The notes under the pieces were generated by a model. That model ran no database searches. It was given only the letters and a program-made list of their open reading frames with translations, and was not told the DNA's origin. The position numbers and the translations under genes are program-made. Source: Streptomyces turgidiscabies Car8 (GTDB lineage: Bacteria; Actinomycetota; Actinomycetes; Streptomycetales; Streptomycetaceae). From it: 50,919 nucleotides of DNA. The stretch's first letter is position 1, and every line of letters starts with the position of its first letter. Positions 17,255 through 25,152 of the stretch are shown here, piece after piece. The DNA lies in the NCBI RefSeq assembly GCF_000331005.1, contig NZ_AEJB01000327.1, positions 1 to 50,919 on the forward strand, read 5' to 3'.

Positions 17255-17284
17255 GGGCCGCCGTCCGTAGGGAGACGGCGGCCC
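17255..17284 (+). terminator. Terminator hairpin after the exporter gene
   Basis: GGGCCGCCGTC pairs with GACGGCGGCCC, 11 bp, 8-nt loop, 25 bp after the stop. Confidence 0.85.
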
Positions 17285-17416
17285 TTCCGCCTGTCCCGGC
17301 ACGTCCGCAGGTGAGTGCACAGTGCACGAAATGTCAATGAATACAGCAGCAATTCACCTTGTCGAGTGAACTAGATCTTGCGGGCGGCGTGTCAGGGATG
17401 GTCCGGACCCAGCCGG

Positions 17417-17426
17417 GGTAGCTACC
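17417..17426 (+). promoter_or_regulatory. Palindrome GGTAGCTACC upstream of the STAS gene
   Basis: This 10-bp perfect palindrome lies 36 bp before the ATG. It is flanked by the inverted pair TAGATCT (17372-17378) and AGATCTA (17428-17434). It is a candidate operator or promoter element; the factor is unknown. Confidence 0.4.
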
Positions 17427-17461
17427 GAGATCTAATCCGCCCCCGCCGAGGTGGAGCAGCC

Positions 17462-17815
17462 ATGACGCCGACGGCCAACCCGTATGCCCGTACGTATACG
17501 CACGGGCCGTTCACCGTTGTCGAGGTCCTGGGTGAGATCGATCTGGCGACCGCCGGCTTCCTCGCCGAGCATCTGGACGCCGCGACCTCGCGCCCCGGCC
17601 CCGACGTGCTGGTCGACCTCCGTCACGTCGGCTTCTTCGACTGCTCGGGCCTGCGCGAACTGTGCCGGGCCGACCATCGGGCCCGCGAGCGCGGCGGGCG
17701 GCTGCGGCTGGTCTCGGACGCGCCCCGCCTCCACCGTCTGATGCGCGCCGCGGCCCTGCTTCACCGCTTCCCGCTCCTCGCCCACATCCCGGAGCCGGAG
17801 TCCGAGACGGAGTAG
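17462..17815 (+). CDS. STAS-domain anti-sigma-factor antagonist
   Basis: This 117-residue single-domain protein is a STAS antagonist: TVVEVLGEIDLATAG at the start and VDLRHVGFFDCSGLREL in the middle. The Ser in DCSGL is the conserved site phosphorylated by an anti-sigma kinase. Unphosphorylated, such proteins sequester the anti-sigma factor and free the sigma factor. The ATG at 17462 follows a GGTGGAG ribosome site; an earlier in-frame start (17378) adds no conserved residues. No kinase or sigma gene is adjacent. Two SpoIIE phosphatases elsewhere in the window could in principle act on it. Confidence 0.88.
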   Translation: MTPTANPYARTYTHGPFTVVEVLGEIDLATAGFLAEHLDAATSRPGPDVLVDLRHVGFFDCSGLRELCRADHRARERGGRLRLVSDAPRLHRLMRAAALLHRFPLLAHIPEPESETE

Positions 17816-17853
17816 CGGGGACGGCCGGCCTCACTTTCCCGTGCAAGCGCAAT

Positions 17854-17888
17854 GGGCCGGCCGGTGGCCCCACACCACCGACCGGCCC
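17854..17888. terminator. Bidirectional terminator hairpin
   Basis: GGGCCGG and CGGTGG pair with CCACCG and CCGGCCC (13 bp with one C-A mismatch, 7-nt loop). It lies between the convergent STAS and inhibitor genes. Confidence 0.8.
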
Positions 17889-17982
17889 TGCTGCGAGATC
17901 GCGCGGCACCCCGCGACACAGGGTTCGCACTCCCCATCCGCATACGCCCTGCGAGGCTCACGGAAGCGCGCGACCCCGGTCT

Positions 17983-18417
17983 CTAGAACGTGAAGACGGC
18001 CTCCCCGAAGGTGCTCTTCACGCACTCGTTCGCGAAAGTCCGCTCGTAGGCGACCCGCTGGCCCCGCCACACGCCCTCGACGGTGACGACCACGGGTTCG
18101 TACTGCTTGGTGCACTTCACGTCACGCGACGCCGCCAGCATGTCGAAGTCCCCGCCCACGGCCCGGAGTTCGGCACAGGCCTTGGCCGCCGCCGGGTGCG
18201 TGCCCGAGGCCGTCGGGGCGCAGGTCAGGGTGACGGCCCGCTCGGGCGTGACGGTGGCCGCGGTGTCACCGTGCCCCATGGTGAACACCAGGGCCGAGGG
18301 TGCGTAGAGCCCGGAGGCGGCGGGGCCCGGGGCGGCGACGGCGGCCCCGGTCAGGGGGGCGCAGACGGCGGTGGCCGTCAGGGTCAGAGTCGCTGCCCAG
18401 CGCGCGGTGTTCGGCAT
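17983..18417 (-). CDS. sti1: Secreted subtilisin-inhibitor-like protein, trypsin-specific type (STI)
   Basis: This 144-residue preprotein has a signal peptide ending near AVAAPGPA and a mature SSI-fold domain of about 110 residues. Cys pairs are visible in VTLTCAP/KACAEL and KCTKQ/ANEC. The C-terminus is the typical AVFTF. By alignment with SSI (CPM-VYDP) the reactive bond is CTK-QYEP, so P1 is Lys, which predicts trypsin inhibition. ATG 18417 was chosen because GGAAGG (18427-18432) is too close to the upstream ATG (18426). It probably restrains secreted trypsin-like proteases that act at aerial-hypha formation, the role described for STI in S. coelicolor. The symbol is by family. Confidence 0.9.
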   Translation of the reverse strand: MPNTARWAATLTLTATAVCAPLTGAAVAAPGPAASGLYAPSALVFTMGHGDTAATVTPERAVTLTCAPTASGTHPAAAKACAELRAVGGDFDMLAASRDVKCTKQYEPVVVTVEGVWRGQRVAYERTFANECVKSTFGEAVFTF

Positions 18418-18426
18418 TGTGTGCAT

Positions 18427-18432
18427 CCTTCC
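18427..18432 (-). promoter_or_regulatory. Ribosome site that sets the inhibitor start
   Basis: GGAAGG directly abuts the first in-frame ATG but lies 9 nt before the second (18415-18417), so the second ATG should be used. Confidence 0.65.
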
Positions 18433-18813
18433 GCTCAGTTCGTAGATGCGAATCGAAGGTCATCGGTCCGCACGAGTGCTCGATCCCAGCCGGTCGGGCC
18501 GGATCGGCGAGCGTGAGTCTGCCGAGTCCGGCGCCGAAACTCATCTCGACCCCATGCGTTTCAGTAACCTTGCGTATTGAATCAGTGGCGCGAAGTTACG
18601 TTGTTCGAACACGCGGAGCCCGCAACTGAGCGGTTGTTGATCGTCCGGGGCGACCGAGTGGCTGGATCCACCTGCTTTTTTAATCGGCCTGAAACATTCC
18701 GATTCCGCTCCGCACGGTCTCCCGGACGACCTCGTTCGTTCATGAAGCCTTGATCCCCGAGCCACCTGGCACGCCCCTCCACCGGCGGTCGGGACGCTGT
18801 CGGAGGCGCGCGC

Positions 18814-18819
18814 TACGTT
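18814..18819 (+). promoter_or_regulatory. Possible -10 box for a leaderless transcript
   Basis: TACGTT sits 7 nt before ATG 18827 and no purine-rich ribosome site precedes the ATG. This is the spacing of leaderless actinobacterial promoters. Confidence 0.4.
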
Positions 18820-18826
18820 GTGCGGC

Positions 18827-19522
18827 ATGAGCGAATTCGTGTTGGTCGCGGGGGTACGGCTCGGGGCGTGGGCCTGGGACGAAGTTGTGGTCGAACTGCG
18901 TGCCGCCGGGCACGGGGTGCACCCGGTGACGTTGTCGGGGGTGGCGGAGCGGCGGGGCGAGCCGGCCGGGCAGCAGACGCATGTGCGGGACATCGTCGAG
19001 GAGGTGGAGCGTCTCGATCTGCGGGACGTCGTGCTCGTCGGGCACAGTTACGCGGGGATACCCGTCGGGCAGGCCGCCGAACGGATCGGTGAGCGGCTGA
19101 GGCGGGTCGTGTTCGTCGACGCGAGTGTCCCGGCCGCCGGAAAGTCGTTCCTGTGGGGCTGGGACAGCGCCGGGGTGGAGGCGTCGATCGCCGAGAACGA
19201 CGGTTTCTGGCCGACCCCGGGGGCGGGCCACTTCGCGGGCCAGGGGCTCACCGACGAGCAGGTCACGCGCATCGTGAACGACTCGACGCCCCACCCCGGG
19301 GCCACCCTCACCGAGCCGGCCGTCCTCGCGGGCTCGATGTCCGACCTCCCCGCGACGTACGTCAAATGCCTGCTCGACGATCCGGAGCCGTCCGAGGACG
19401 TGGTCGAGCTGCTCAAGAGCGACCGGTGGGAGCTGGTCGAACTGGACACCGGGCACTGGCCGATGTTCTCCCGCCCGCGCGAACTGGCCGCCGCGCTGCA
19501 CCGGGCGGCGACCGAAGGCTGA
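18827..19522 (+). CDS. Alpha/beta-hydrolase, plant-esterase (salicylate/HNL)-like
   Basis: This 231-residue hydrolase has nucleophile GHSYAG (Ser) and a late His in ELDTGHWPMFSRPREL, the pattern of the salicylate-esterase/hydroxynitrile-lyase-like branch common in actinobacteria. It is likely a small esterase of unknown substrate. The start is ATG 18827; the protein begins SEFVLVAGVRLGAWAWDEV. It probably has a leaderless mRNA. It is monocistronic and ends before a dispersed repeat and a terminator hairpin. Confidence 0.85.
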   Translation: MSEFVLVAGVRLGAWAWDEVVVELRAAGHGVHPVTLSGVAERRGEPAGQQTHVRDIVEEVERLDLRDVVLVGHSYAGIPVGQAAERIGERLRRVVFVDASVPAAGKSFLWGWDSAGVEASIAENDGFWPTPGAGHFAGQGLTDEQVTRIVNDSTPHPGATLTEPAVLAGSMSDLPATYVKCLLDDPEPSEDVVELLKSDRWELVELDTGHWPMFSRPRELAAALHRAATEG

Positions 19523-19550
19523 CCAAGCGCACTGACGGAGTGTTCCGCCC

Positions 19551-19642
19551 CCGCCGCCCCTACCCGTCCCAGCCCGGGGGCTGCGCCCCCGGACCCCCGC
19601 TTACGGCCCTGGACGGGCCTCGTCCTCAGACGCCGGACGGGC
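19551..19642. repeat. Dispersed intergenic repeat, copy 1
   Basis: This 92-bp element closely matches the one at 25061-25152. It has terminal complementary 7-mers CCCGTCC (19563-19569) and GGACGGG (19635-19641) and a central hairpin CCGGGGGC-TGC-GCCCCCGG. It lies between convergent genes. Elements with the ends CGTCCTCAGACGCCGGACGGG are common between Streptomyces genes. Confidence 0.88.
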
Positions 19643-19650
19643 GGGGGGTA

Positions 19651-19673
19651 TGGGCCTGTGCTGGACAGGCCCA
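19651..19673. terminator. Terminator hairpin between convergent genes
   Basis: TGGGCCTGT pairs with ACAGGCCCA, 9 bp, 5-nt loop. It is just beyond the dispersed repeat and 16 bp beyond the stop of the ricin-lectin gene. Confidence 0.8.
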
Positions 19674-19688
19674 GCCGCGGGACCCCCG

Positions 19689-21368
19689 CTACCTCGAATC
19701 CGCGCCGACCTGCGCCGCCTTCCCCCGTGGCCCCCCTATCGACAGGGACTCGGGACTGGCGGTGACCGGGTCCGTCAGCCAGCGTTGTTCCGCGGAGCCG
19801 TCGCGGACCTTGACGACCACGTCCGTGTTCGGGTCGTCGGACGCGGGGGCGACGGCGAGGCCCTCCTCCCAGCGGGGCAGCAGCTCGCCCCGCACGGTGA
19901 GGTCGTAACGGACGTCGTCACCTCGCCCGGCGGACGCGGCGGCACAGCGTCCGAGGATGACGACACCGGCGTCGGCGTGCGAGTCCAGGCACAGTCCGGG
20001 GTTGGCGACACTGCGCAACAGACCGTCGTCCTCGTACGTCCACATCTGGGTCCACGCGGTCGAGCAGGGCGCCAGCCTGGTGGCGGCGCCGGCCGTGGCC
20101 TTGCCGCCCCGGATGTCCAGGCACAGGTCGGCGGTGACATTGCGCAGCCGGGTGTGCCGGGTGGCGGTGGGGTTGCCGTCCGTCGCGGGCGGCGAGGAGG
20201 ACACCGCGGGCGGGGTCGGCGAGGCGCCGGGCACCGGGGCGCGTCCGCCGGTCGCGCTGGAGGAGGCGGTCGGGTCGGCGCCACTGCCGTCCTTCGGCCA
20301 CAGCCCGCTGCCCAGGACCACCGCGAGGACGACGACCGAGGCCAGGCCCACGCTGGTGAACAGGGTTTTCCTGTTCCGGGTCCCGCCGCGCACCGGACGA
20401 CGCGGGGAAGACATCCGTGACAGCAGATTAGGGCGCCCCCGGCCGGCCCCCCGGCCACCGGCGCTGTCTCGACTCGCGCCCCTGCCACTGCCGCCGTGTC
20501 GGCCATGGCCCCGCGCCCGCGTCCCGCTCTGGCCGCGCCCGGGCCGCGAGTCGAGATAGCGCCGGGCACCCCAGCCGAGCACCGCCTCGGCGAGCAACGT
20601 GCCGAGGCCGCTCTCGACCTGGCTCAACTGCTCTGCGGCGTAACGGCAGTAGTGGCACTCCGCCAGATGCTGCTGGACATCGGGCAGCAGCGCCCCGCCA
20701 CGCCGGATGGGGACATCGAGGAGACGGTTGTAGAACCGGCATTCCTTCGACGGCGCGAATTCCCGATGGGCGCGTACACAGCCCTCGCGGAATTGTTCAC
20801 GGGCCTGTTCCAGCGACGCCGCCGCCATATTCGTGTCCATGCCAAGAAGCTCGGCCGGGACATTCGCCGGATCGGCCTCCACCTCGGTGTGCCACAGCAG
20901 ACACTGGGCCAGACCGGGAAGCGCCTGGAACGCCCGCTCCGCGAGCTTCCGGTTTTCCGGCGTCATGGACTTCGCGGCGCGCATACCGCGACCGCCCGCC
21001 GGTTTCGTCAGATCCGGCAGCACATCGGTTATGCGGTCGTCCGCGGACCAGTCCTTGACGATGTCACGCACGGCCACGAGGAAGCGGGGACGCAGTGCGA
21101 CGGCCGACTCGGCCCGCATCACCCGCTCCAGGACCTGATGGAAGGCGGCGGCGGTGACCATGGACGAGGTCGGGGCCGACGTGGCGAGGCAGATGACCGC
21201 GTACTCGTGGGTCGCCTGCCAGTGCCGCGCCGTCAGCAGGGCGACGGCCGGGCCGGTCTCGCCCTCCGGTCTGCCTCTGAGCTGGGCGGCAAGACTCTCG
21301 TCCGATTCCCCCGGAACCCCGCCGGAGTACGGGGGGTAAGGCGGACGAGCGGGGTGGGGGTGGGGCAC
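19689..21368 (-). CDS. Sigma-factor-like / zinc-finger anti-sigma-like / TM / ricin-B-lectin fusion (paralogue 1)
   Basis: This 559-residue protein joins domains that are usually separate. Residues 40-110 resemble sigma region 2, and 140-200 resemble an ECF region 4 (LPGLAQCLLWHTEVE, then LEQAREQFREG). H234-x3-C238-x2-C241 matches the zinc anti-sigma motif. One transmembrane helix lies at 335-356, then a Thr/Pro/Ser linker and an extracytoplasmic ricin-B-type domain (405-531, LCLDIRGGKA and LCLDSHADAG). It may be a membrane-bound sigma-type sensor of carbohydrate. GTG 21368 was chosen because GGAAGG lies upstream and the residues before it are not conserved in the paralogue at 33.0-34.9 kb. 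DNA binding is not shown. Confidence 0.82.
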   Translation of the reverse strand: MPHPHPARPPYPPYSGGVPGESDESLAAQLRGRPEGETGPAVALLTARHWQATHEYAVICLATSAPTSSMVTAAAFHQVLERVMRAESAVALRPRFLVAVRDIVKDWSADDRITDVLPDLTKPAGGRGMRAAKSMTPENRKLAERAFQALPGLAQCLLWHTEVEADPANVPAELLGMDTNMAAASLEQAREQFREGCVRAHREFAPSKECRFYNRLLDVPIRRGGALLPDVQQHLAECHYCRYAAEQLSQVESGLGTLLAEAVLGWGARRYLDSRPGRGQSGTRARGHGRHGGSGRGASRDSAGGRGAGRGRPNLLSRMSSPRRPVRGGTRNRKTLFTSVGLASVVVLAVVLGSGLWPKDGSGADPTASSSATGGRAPVPGASPTPPAVSSSPPATDGNPTATRHTRLRNVTADLCLDIRGGKATAGAATRLAPCSTAWTQMWTYEDDGLLRSVANPGLCLDSHADAGVVILGRCAAASAGRGDDVRYDLTVRGELLPRWEEGLAVAPASDDPNTDVVVKVRDGSAEQRWLTDPVTASPESLSIGGPRGKAAQVGADSR

Positions 21369-21536
21369 TGAGCGGTTTCCTTCCCACGCGCGAGTGACTC
21401 GCAGAGGTTCCGGGAAAGCCGCCCGGACGAGTCCGCGCCGACGCCGACGGCATTGTGTCCCCCCGCCCCCGGCCCCGACTGTGGCGCTGGACCGCCACCG
21501 AACCACCACCGGCGATGCGTGCCCGGCCATCCCCCC

Positions 21537-21564
21537 TGCACAAGTAGTTCACCCTTGCACAAGT
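21537..21564 (-). promoter_or_regulatory. Paired direct repeats upstream of the ricin-lectin sensor gene
   Basis: TGCACAAGT occurs at 21537-21545 and 21556-21564, start-to-start distance 19 bp, about 170-195 bp upstream of the gene. Two copies about two helical turns apart suggest an activator site. Confidence 0.5.
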
Positions 21565-21916
21565 TACTCCTGGCCAACAAGGCGCTTGGGTAACATCCAT
21601 TCATTGAAGCAAAGTCAGCAACAGGAGCAACTTTCGACGCTCGTACCGCCTTTCGATGCTTTTCCCGCGCCCCGTGTGAACCGCGCACACCCGCCGGTGC
21701 GCCACGCACGCTCCCGGCGCGTGCAAGGGTGCAGTCCACTGGAACCGGCCCTTCTCGGAGGCCTCGCGCGAAATGGCGGCTCTCCCGCGCGACGGCCGCC
21801 GACCCCGTTCCTCCCGCCCTCGGTCGGCGGCCCCGAGGGCGGCCGACCGCACTATTCGGAAGTACCCCGAGAAATCCAAGAACCCGGGAGTCCAAGAACC
21901 GAGAATCGACAAAGCC

Positions 21917-21940
21917 ACGAAGCTACGAAGCTACGAAGCG
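21917..21940. repeat. 8-bp tandem repeat (ACGAAGCT) x3
   Basis: Two perfect copies and one with a final-base change end just before the toxin stop codon (21942-21944). It is a typical replication-slippage tract. Confidence 0.8.
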
Positions 21941-21941
21941 A

Positions 21942-22319
21942 TCAGATCTGCCAGGAGCGGAGCCGGTCGGCCGCGCCGTAGACGTCGGCCTTGCCCGAGA
22001 TCAGGTCGCGGGCCAGGTCGACGAGAGCGCCGTACGGCGGGTCGATGCCGACGTCGCTGACGAACATGTACGCCACGGCGGTGGCACAGGCGAAGCGGGC
22101 GTTGGCCGACGGCAGCGGCTTGAGCAGCGCGAGGGTGTGCAGCAGCGCGGCGGCCCGCCAGGCCGGGTCGGAGTCCACGCCGAGGCGCGGCGGGTCGACC
22201 CGGTGGCGGGCCACGGCGGCCACCAGCGCGGAGAAGTCGTTCACCGTGGGCTGGTCCGGCAGGACCTCTTCGTGGCGCTGGAGCAGCCACGGCACATCGA
22301 TGTGGATGACGGGAGCCAT
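21942..22319 (-). CDS. Doc/Fic-family toxin, degenerate Fic motif
   Basis: This 125-residue protein matches the small Doc toxins of Doc/Phd-type modules in size and helical pattern. The usual Fic motif HPFxxGNKR is here KPLPSANAR: the Asn and Arg remain but the catalytic His is Lys. Phosphorylation of EF-Tu by the standard Doc mechanism is therefore doubtful. It starts 3 bp after the antitoxin stop, so the pair is one operon with coupled translation. An inactive remnant or a variant chemistry is possible. Confidence 0.78.
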   Translation of the reverse strand: MAPVIHIDVPWLLQRHEEVLPDQPTVNDFSALVAAVARHRVDPPRLGVDSDPAWRAAALLHTLALLKPLPSANARFACATAVAYMFVSDVGIDPPYGALVDLARDLISGKADVYGAADRLRSWQI

Positions 22320-22322
22320 CGG

Positions 22323-22571
22323 TCAGGCGACCCGTCCCTGACGACCCGACGCGACCGGTTCGTCCTCGGGGAACGCGGCGGCGAACTCGTCGGCGTGGGC
22401 CGCGAAGAACCGCCGGAATTCCTCGGCACCCTCCTGCAGGGCGCGGTGCCGGGCGATGTCGGCCGCCGCCGCCTCCCGCACGAGGGCCTTCATGGACGTA
22501 CCGCGCTCCTTGGCTATCTGCCGCAGGTCCTCTAGCTCGCGGTCACTGAACTCCACGTTGAGAGCTGGCAT
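22323..22571 (-). CDS. Ribbon-helix-helix antitoxin
   Basis: This 82-residue protein has an N-terminal RHH DNA-binding segment (ALNVEFSDRELEDLRQIA, then SMKALVREAA) and an acidic C-terminus (EEFRRFFAAHADEF, EDEP) that should bind the toxin. It is the first gene of the toxin-antitoxin operon and probably represses it by binding the palindrome at 22581-22595 just upstream. ATG 22571. Confidence 0.82.
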   Translation of the reverse strand: MPALNVEFSDRELEDLRQIAKERGTSMKALVREAAAADIARHRALQEGAEEFRRFFAAHADEFAAAFPEDEPVASGRQGRVA

Positions 22572-22580
22572 GCCCCCACG

Positions 22581-22595
22581 GTACCGCGCCGGTAC
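22581..22595 (-). promoter_or_regulatory. Palindrome upstream of the toxin-antitoxin operon
   Basis: GTACCG-CGC-CGGTAC is a perfect 6-bp inverted repeat, 10-24 bp before the antitoxin ATG. It fits autoregulation by an RHH antitoxin. Confidence 0.55.
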
Positions 22596-22660
22596 TTACC
22601 CGTAAATATGGCCAGGTCAGACCGGTGAGACGGTGGTACCGAGGGGGCGTGAACCGGCTG

Positions 22661-24904
22661 CTACCCCTGGTCGGCCACGAAGGACGCCATCCTGGCCAGG
22701 GCCGCGTTCCAGTTGACCGTGTGCTCGTTCGTCGACCAGGACTGGATGTCGTCGATGTAGCAGAACTGGCCGACGCAGCCCTGCAGTTTACTCTGTGCGT
22801 AGGGGTCCTGAATGCTCGAGTTGGGGCCTCCGGCAAGCGTCCCGTCCGGCGGGCTCGGCAGCTTCGGGTCGAGCTGGTGGGCGTACCAACGGCTGTGCTG
22901 CTGGTGGGAGTTGACCTCGCCGTATCCCGTCACGTACGACATGTTCAGCGCGTTGCGGCCCAGGAGGTAGTCCATGCTCTGGAGCGCGCCGTCCCGGTAC
23001 TTCGAGGCGCCGCTGATGTCGTACGCGGTGGCGACGACGACGGCGTTGTTGAGGATCTGCGCGTTGGAGCCCCAGTCGTACACGTTGGCGTCGGGGGCGT
23101 AGGGCATGCCGTACGGCTGTGCCGCCAGCGTCGTCAGATAACGGTCGGCGCCCTTGAGGACGGACTGGCGGACCTTGTCACGGCCGGGGAGTCTGCTCGG
23201 GACGGTCGCCAGGTCGAGGCGGCCGGCCGCGGCGGTCCTGGCCCAGTCGAAGCCGAGGGGGACGAAGATGTCGGCCGTGTGGACCGGCGAGGTCAGGACG
23301 TACTGCTCGAACGGCTTCTCACCGGTGGTGAGATACAGCTCGGCGGCGGCCCAGTAGAACTCGTCCCGCGCGTCGGTGTCGTTGTAGGCACCGCCACCGG
23401 TCGCGTCGTTCGGGTCGGCGTGGAGATCGGGGTGGGCCAGGGCCGCCGTCCATGCCTTGCGCGCCACCGCGAGGGCCCGTGCGGCGAACGCCCGGTCGTA
23501 GGGCCGGTACAGCCGGGCCGCCTGCGCCGCCGTGGCCGCCAGGTTGAGGGTGGCTTCGGTGGTCGGCGGGTGCAGTTGGCGTTTCTGCGGGTCGTCGCTC
23601 GGCAGCAGCGGCAGCCCGGTCCACTGTTCGTCGTGGATCTTGTGGTGGGCCATACCGGCCAGCGGCTGCCCGGCGGGCACCTGCATCTTCAGCAGGAACT
23701 CCAGCTCCCAGCGCGCCTCGTCCAGGACGTCCGGCACCTTGTTGCCGCTCTCCGGGATGGCGAGCGTGCCGTCGGCGAGCTTGTCCCGCTGCCCGGTGCG
23801 GGCGTGCAGGGCTCGCTCGTACGTGCTCAGCAGCTCCCAGGTGGAGATGCCGCCGTTGACGACGTACTTGCCGTGGTCGCCCGCGTCGTACCAGCCGCCG
23901 GTGACGTCGAGGGTGTAGTCGCACACGCCAGGCTGGCACGGCACCTTGGAGTCGCCCTGGTTGGGCGCCACGTCGACATGGCCGGCGGGGCGGGCGTAGC
24001 CCGGGCGCAGATCGTCGCGGATCGCGATGCCGCTGCGCTGCGTGTAGTAGTACTTCAGCGAGTCCAGCCGCAGCCGGTCGTAGGCGCTCGCGTCGATGTC
24101 GAAGGGACGGCTCGTCTCCCCGTCGGCGACCAGGGTGAGGCCGGTGCCGCGCTTGCGGTAGGAGCCGAAGTCGATCGAGTGGACGTTCTGCCCGGACGAG
24201 GCGTCCGTGCCGCGCGGCACGGTACTGCCGTGGGCCACCGTCTTCCCGTCGGCCTTCCTCAGCTGCCAGGGCAGCGGCTGCGTGGAGCCGGTGACCAGCG
24301 TGGCGTTCTTCGGGCCGGCGGGCAGATAGGCGACCTGGTTGACCCGTACCCGGGGGCCGGTGTCGGGTTCGTACACCTCGGGCGGGACCCCGCCCACCAG
24401 CGACACGTCGTCCATGCAGAACCGGAAGGGGTCGGCGCTGCCGCCGAGCTGGAAACCGACCTGGCCCTGGGTGGTGTCGGCGGAGGCGGTGAACGTGTAC
24501 GTGTAGGCGTCGCCGGACACGCTCAGCTGCGGGCTCACCTCGAAGTAGGTGTCGTACGGGGACACCGACAGGCCGACGATCGCCCGGACGACGTGTCCGG
24601 CGGGTGTGCCGGTCGCCTTGAAGGCGAACCGGTACGACTGGCCTTTGACGAGGGTGATGTCGTTCTGGCCGACGGCGGCGTCCCAGCGGTTGGTGGTGCC
24701 GCCGGGGACGTCCGCGCAGAGGCCGCCGCCGGCCAGGCCCGCGGTGACGTTGCTGGTCGTCCACCAGGGGGCGGTGGTGGTGTCGAAGGTGCCGTTCTTG
24801 ACCTGCTCGATCTCCTCGGCACCGGCTGGACCGGCGGGCAGCGCGGTCAGTGCCGCCGCGAGCAGGGCGGTCACCGAAAGCAGGGTGGTTCTGCGTCGTT
24901 TCAC
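22661..24904 (-). CDS. Secreted GH9 endoglucanase with N-terminal CBM4/9
   Basis: This 747-residue cellulase has a Sec signal peptide (KRRRTTLL, then hydrophobic, cleavage near GPAGAEE), a CBM4/9-type carbohydrate-binding module (about 35-172), a CelD-N Ig-like domain starting [11 protein letters not shown], and a GH9 catalytic domain (about 285-745). Catalytic residues fit: Asp in YDAGDHGKY and Glu in [10 protein letters not shown] near the C-terminus. It should cut beta-1,4-glucan outside the cell. GTG 24904 was chosen because GAGGAG lies 8 nt before it and the signal peptide then starts correctly. A perfect CebR/CelR box lies 59-72 bp upstream, so induction by cellobiose is likely. Confidence 0.93.
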   Translation of the reverse strand: MKRRRTTLLSVTALLAAALTALPAGPAGAEEIEQVKNGTFDTTTAPWWTTSNVTAGLAGGGLCADVPGGTTNRWDAAVGQNDITLVKGQSYRFAFKATGTPAGHVVRAIVGLSVSPYDTYFEVSPQLSVSGDAYTYTFTASADTTQGQVGFQLGGSADPFRFCMDDVSLVGGVPPEVYEPDTGPRVRVNQVAYLPAGPKNATLVTGSTQPLPWQLRKADGKTVAHGSTVPRGTDASSGQNVHSIDFGSYRKRGTGLTLVADGETSRPFDIDASAYDRLRLDSLKYYYTQRSGIAIRDDLRPGYARPAGHVDVAPNQGDSKVPCQPGVCDYTLDVTGGWYDAGDHGKYVVNGGISTWELLSTYERALHARTGQRDKLADGTLAIPESGNKVPDVLDEARWELEFLLKMQVPAGQPLAGMAHHKIHDEQWTGLPLLPSDDPQKRQLHPPTTEATLNLAATAAQAARLYRPYDRAFAARALAVARKAWTAALAHPDLHADPNDATGGGAYNDTDARDEFYWAAAELYLTTGEKPFEQYVLTSPVHTADIFVPLGFDWARTAAAGRLDLATVPSRLPGRDKVRQSVLKGADRYLTTLAAQPYGMPYAPDANVYDWGSNAQILNNAVVVATAYDISGASKYRDGALQSMDYLLGRNALNMSYVTGYGEVNSHQQHSRWYAHQLDPKLPSPPDGTLAGGPNSSIQDPYAQSKLQGCVGQFCYIDDIQSWSTNEHTVNWNAALARMASFVADQG

Positions 24905-24962
24905 GTCTGGGCTCCTCGGGTGAGGGTGGGGGCGCGGGTGCGAGAAGAGCGGCGCTGTGCTG

Positions 24963-24976
24963 TGGGAGCGCTCCCA
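24963..24976. promoter_or_regulatory. CebR/CelR operator (TGGGAGCGCTCCCA)
   Basis: This 14-bp perfect palindrome is identical to the CebR box of Streptomyces and the CelR box of Thermobifida. It is upstream of a cellulase gene, as expected for a cello-oligosaccharide-relieved LacI-family repressor. The regulator gene is not in the window. Confidence 0.95.
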
Positions 24977-25060
24977 GAGGCGGACGTGGCCCATGCTGTG
25001 CGAGGCGCCTCGCCTTCGTCAACGGTCCGGACGCGAATGGCTCACGTACGGGTTTCTTCC

Positions 25061-25152
25061 CCGCCGCCCCTACCCGTCCCATCCCTGGGGGCTGCGCCCC
25101 CAGACCCCCGCTTAGGCCCTGAAGAGGCCTCGTCCTCAGACGCCGGACGGGC
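25061..25152. repeat. Dispersed intergenic repeat, copy 2 (contains the GH2 stop codon)
   Basis: This element has the same layout and length as the one at 19551-19642. The central hairpin is CTGGGGGC-TGC-GCCCCCAG, a compensatory C:G to T:A change relative to copy 1. Its right end (25136-25152) supplies the final codons (PSGV) and the stop of the GH2 gene. Confidence 0.88.

Larger units (their letters stand above)
18418..18826. other. Divergent intergenic region, inhibitor / alpha-beta hydrolase
   Basis: About 400 bp carries promoters in both directions and no credible gene. The sequence from 18650 to 18740 is less GC-rich than its surroundings. A 9-of-10 match to the AdpA consensus (18586-18595) lies about 170 bp upstream of the inhibitor gene and is too weak to claim. 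Confidence 0.45.
21369..21941. other. Intergenic region with promoter repeats and short tandem repeats
   Basis: About 570 bp has no credible gene. It contains the direct repeats 21537-21564 (upstream of the ricin-lectin gene), a pair of TCCAAGAAC copies (21875 and 21891) and an 8-bp tandem repeat ending at the toxin stop. Confidence 0.5.

Noticed and set aside
18586..18595. AdpA-like site before the inhibitor gene
   Set aside because: It matches 9 of 10 consensus positions but fails the final Y, so it is too weak to list.
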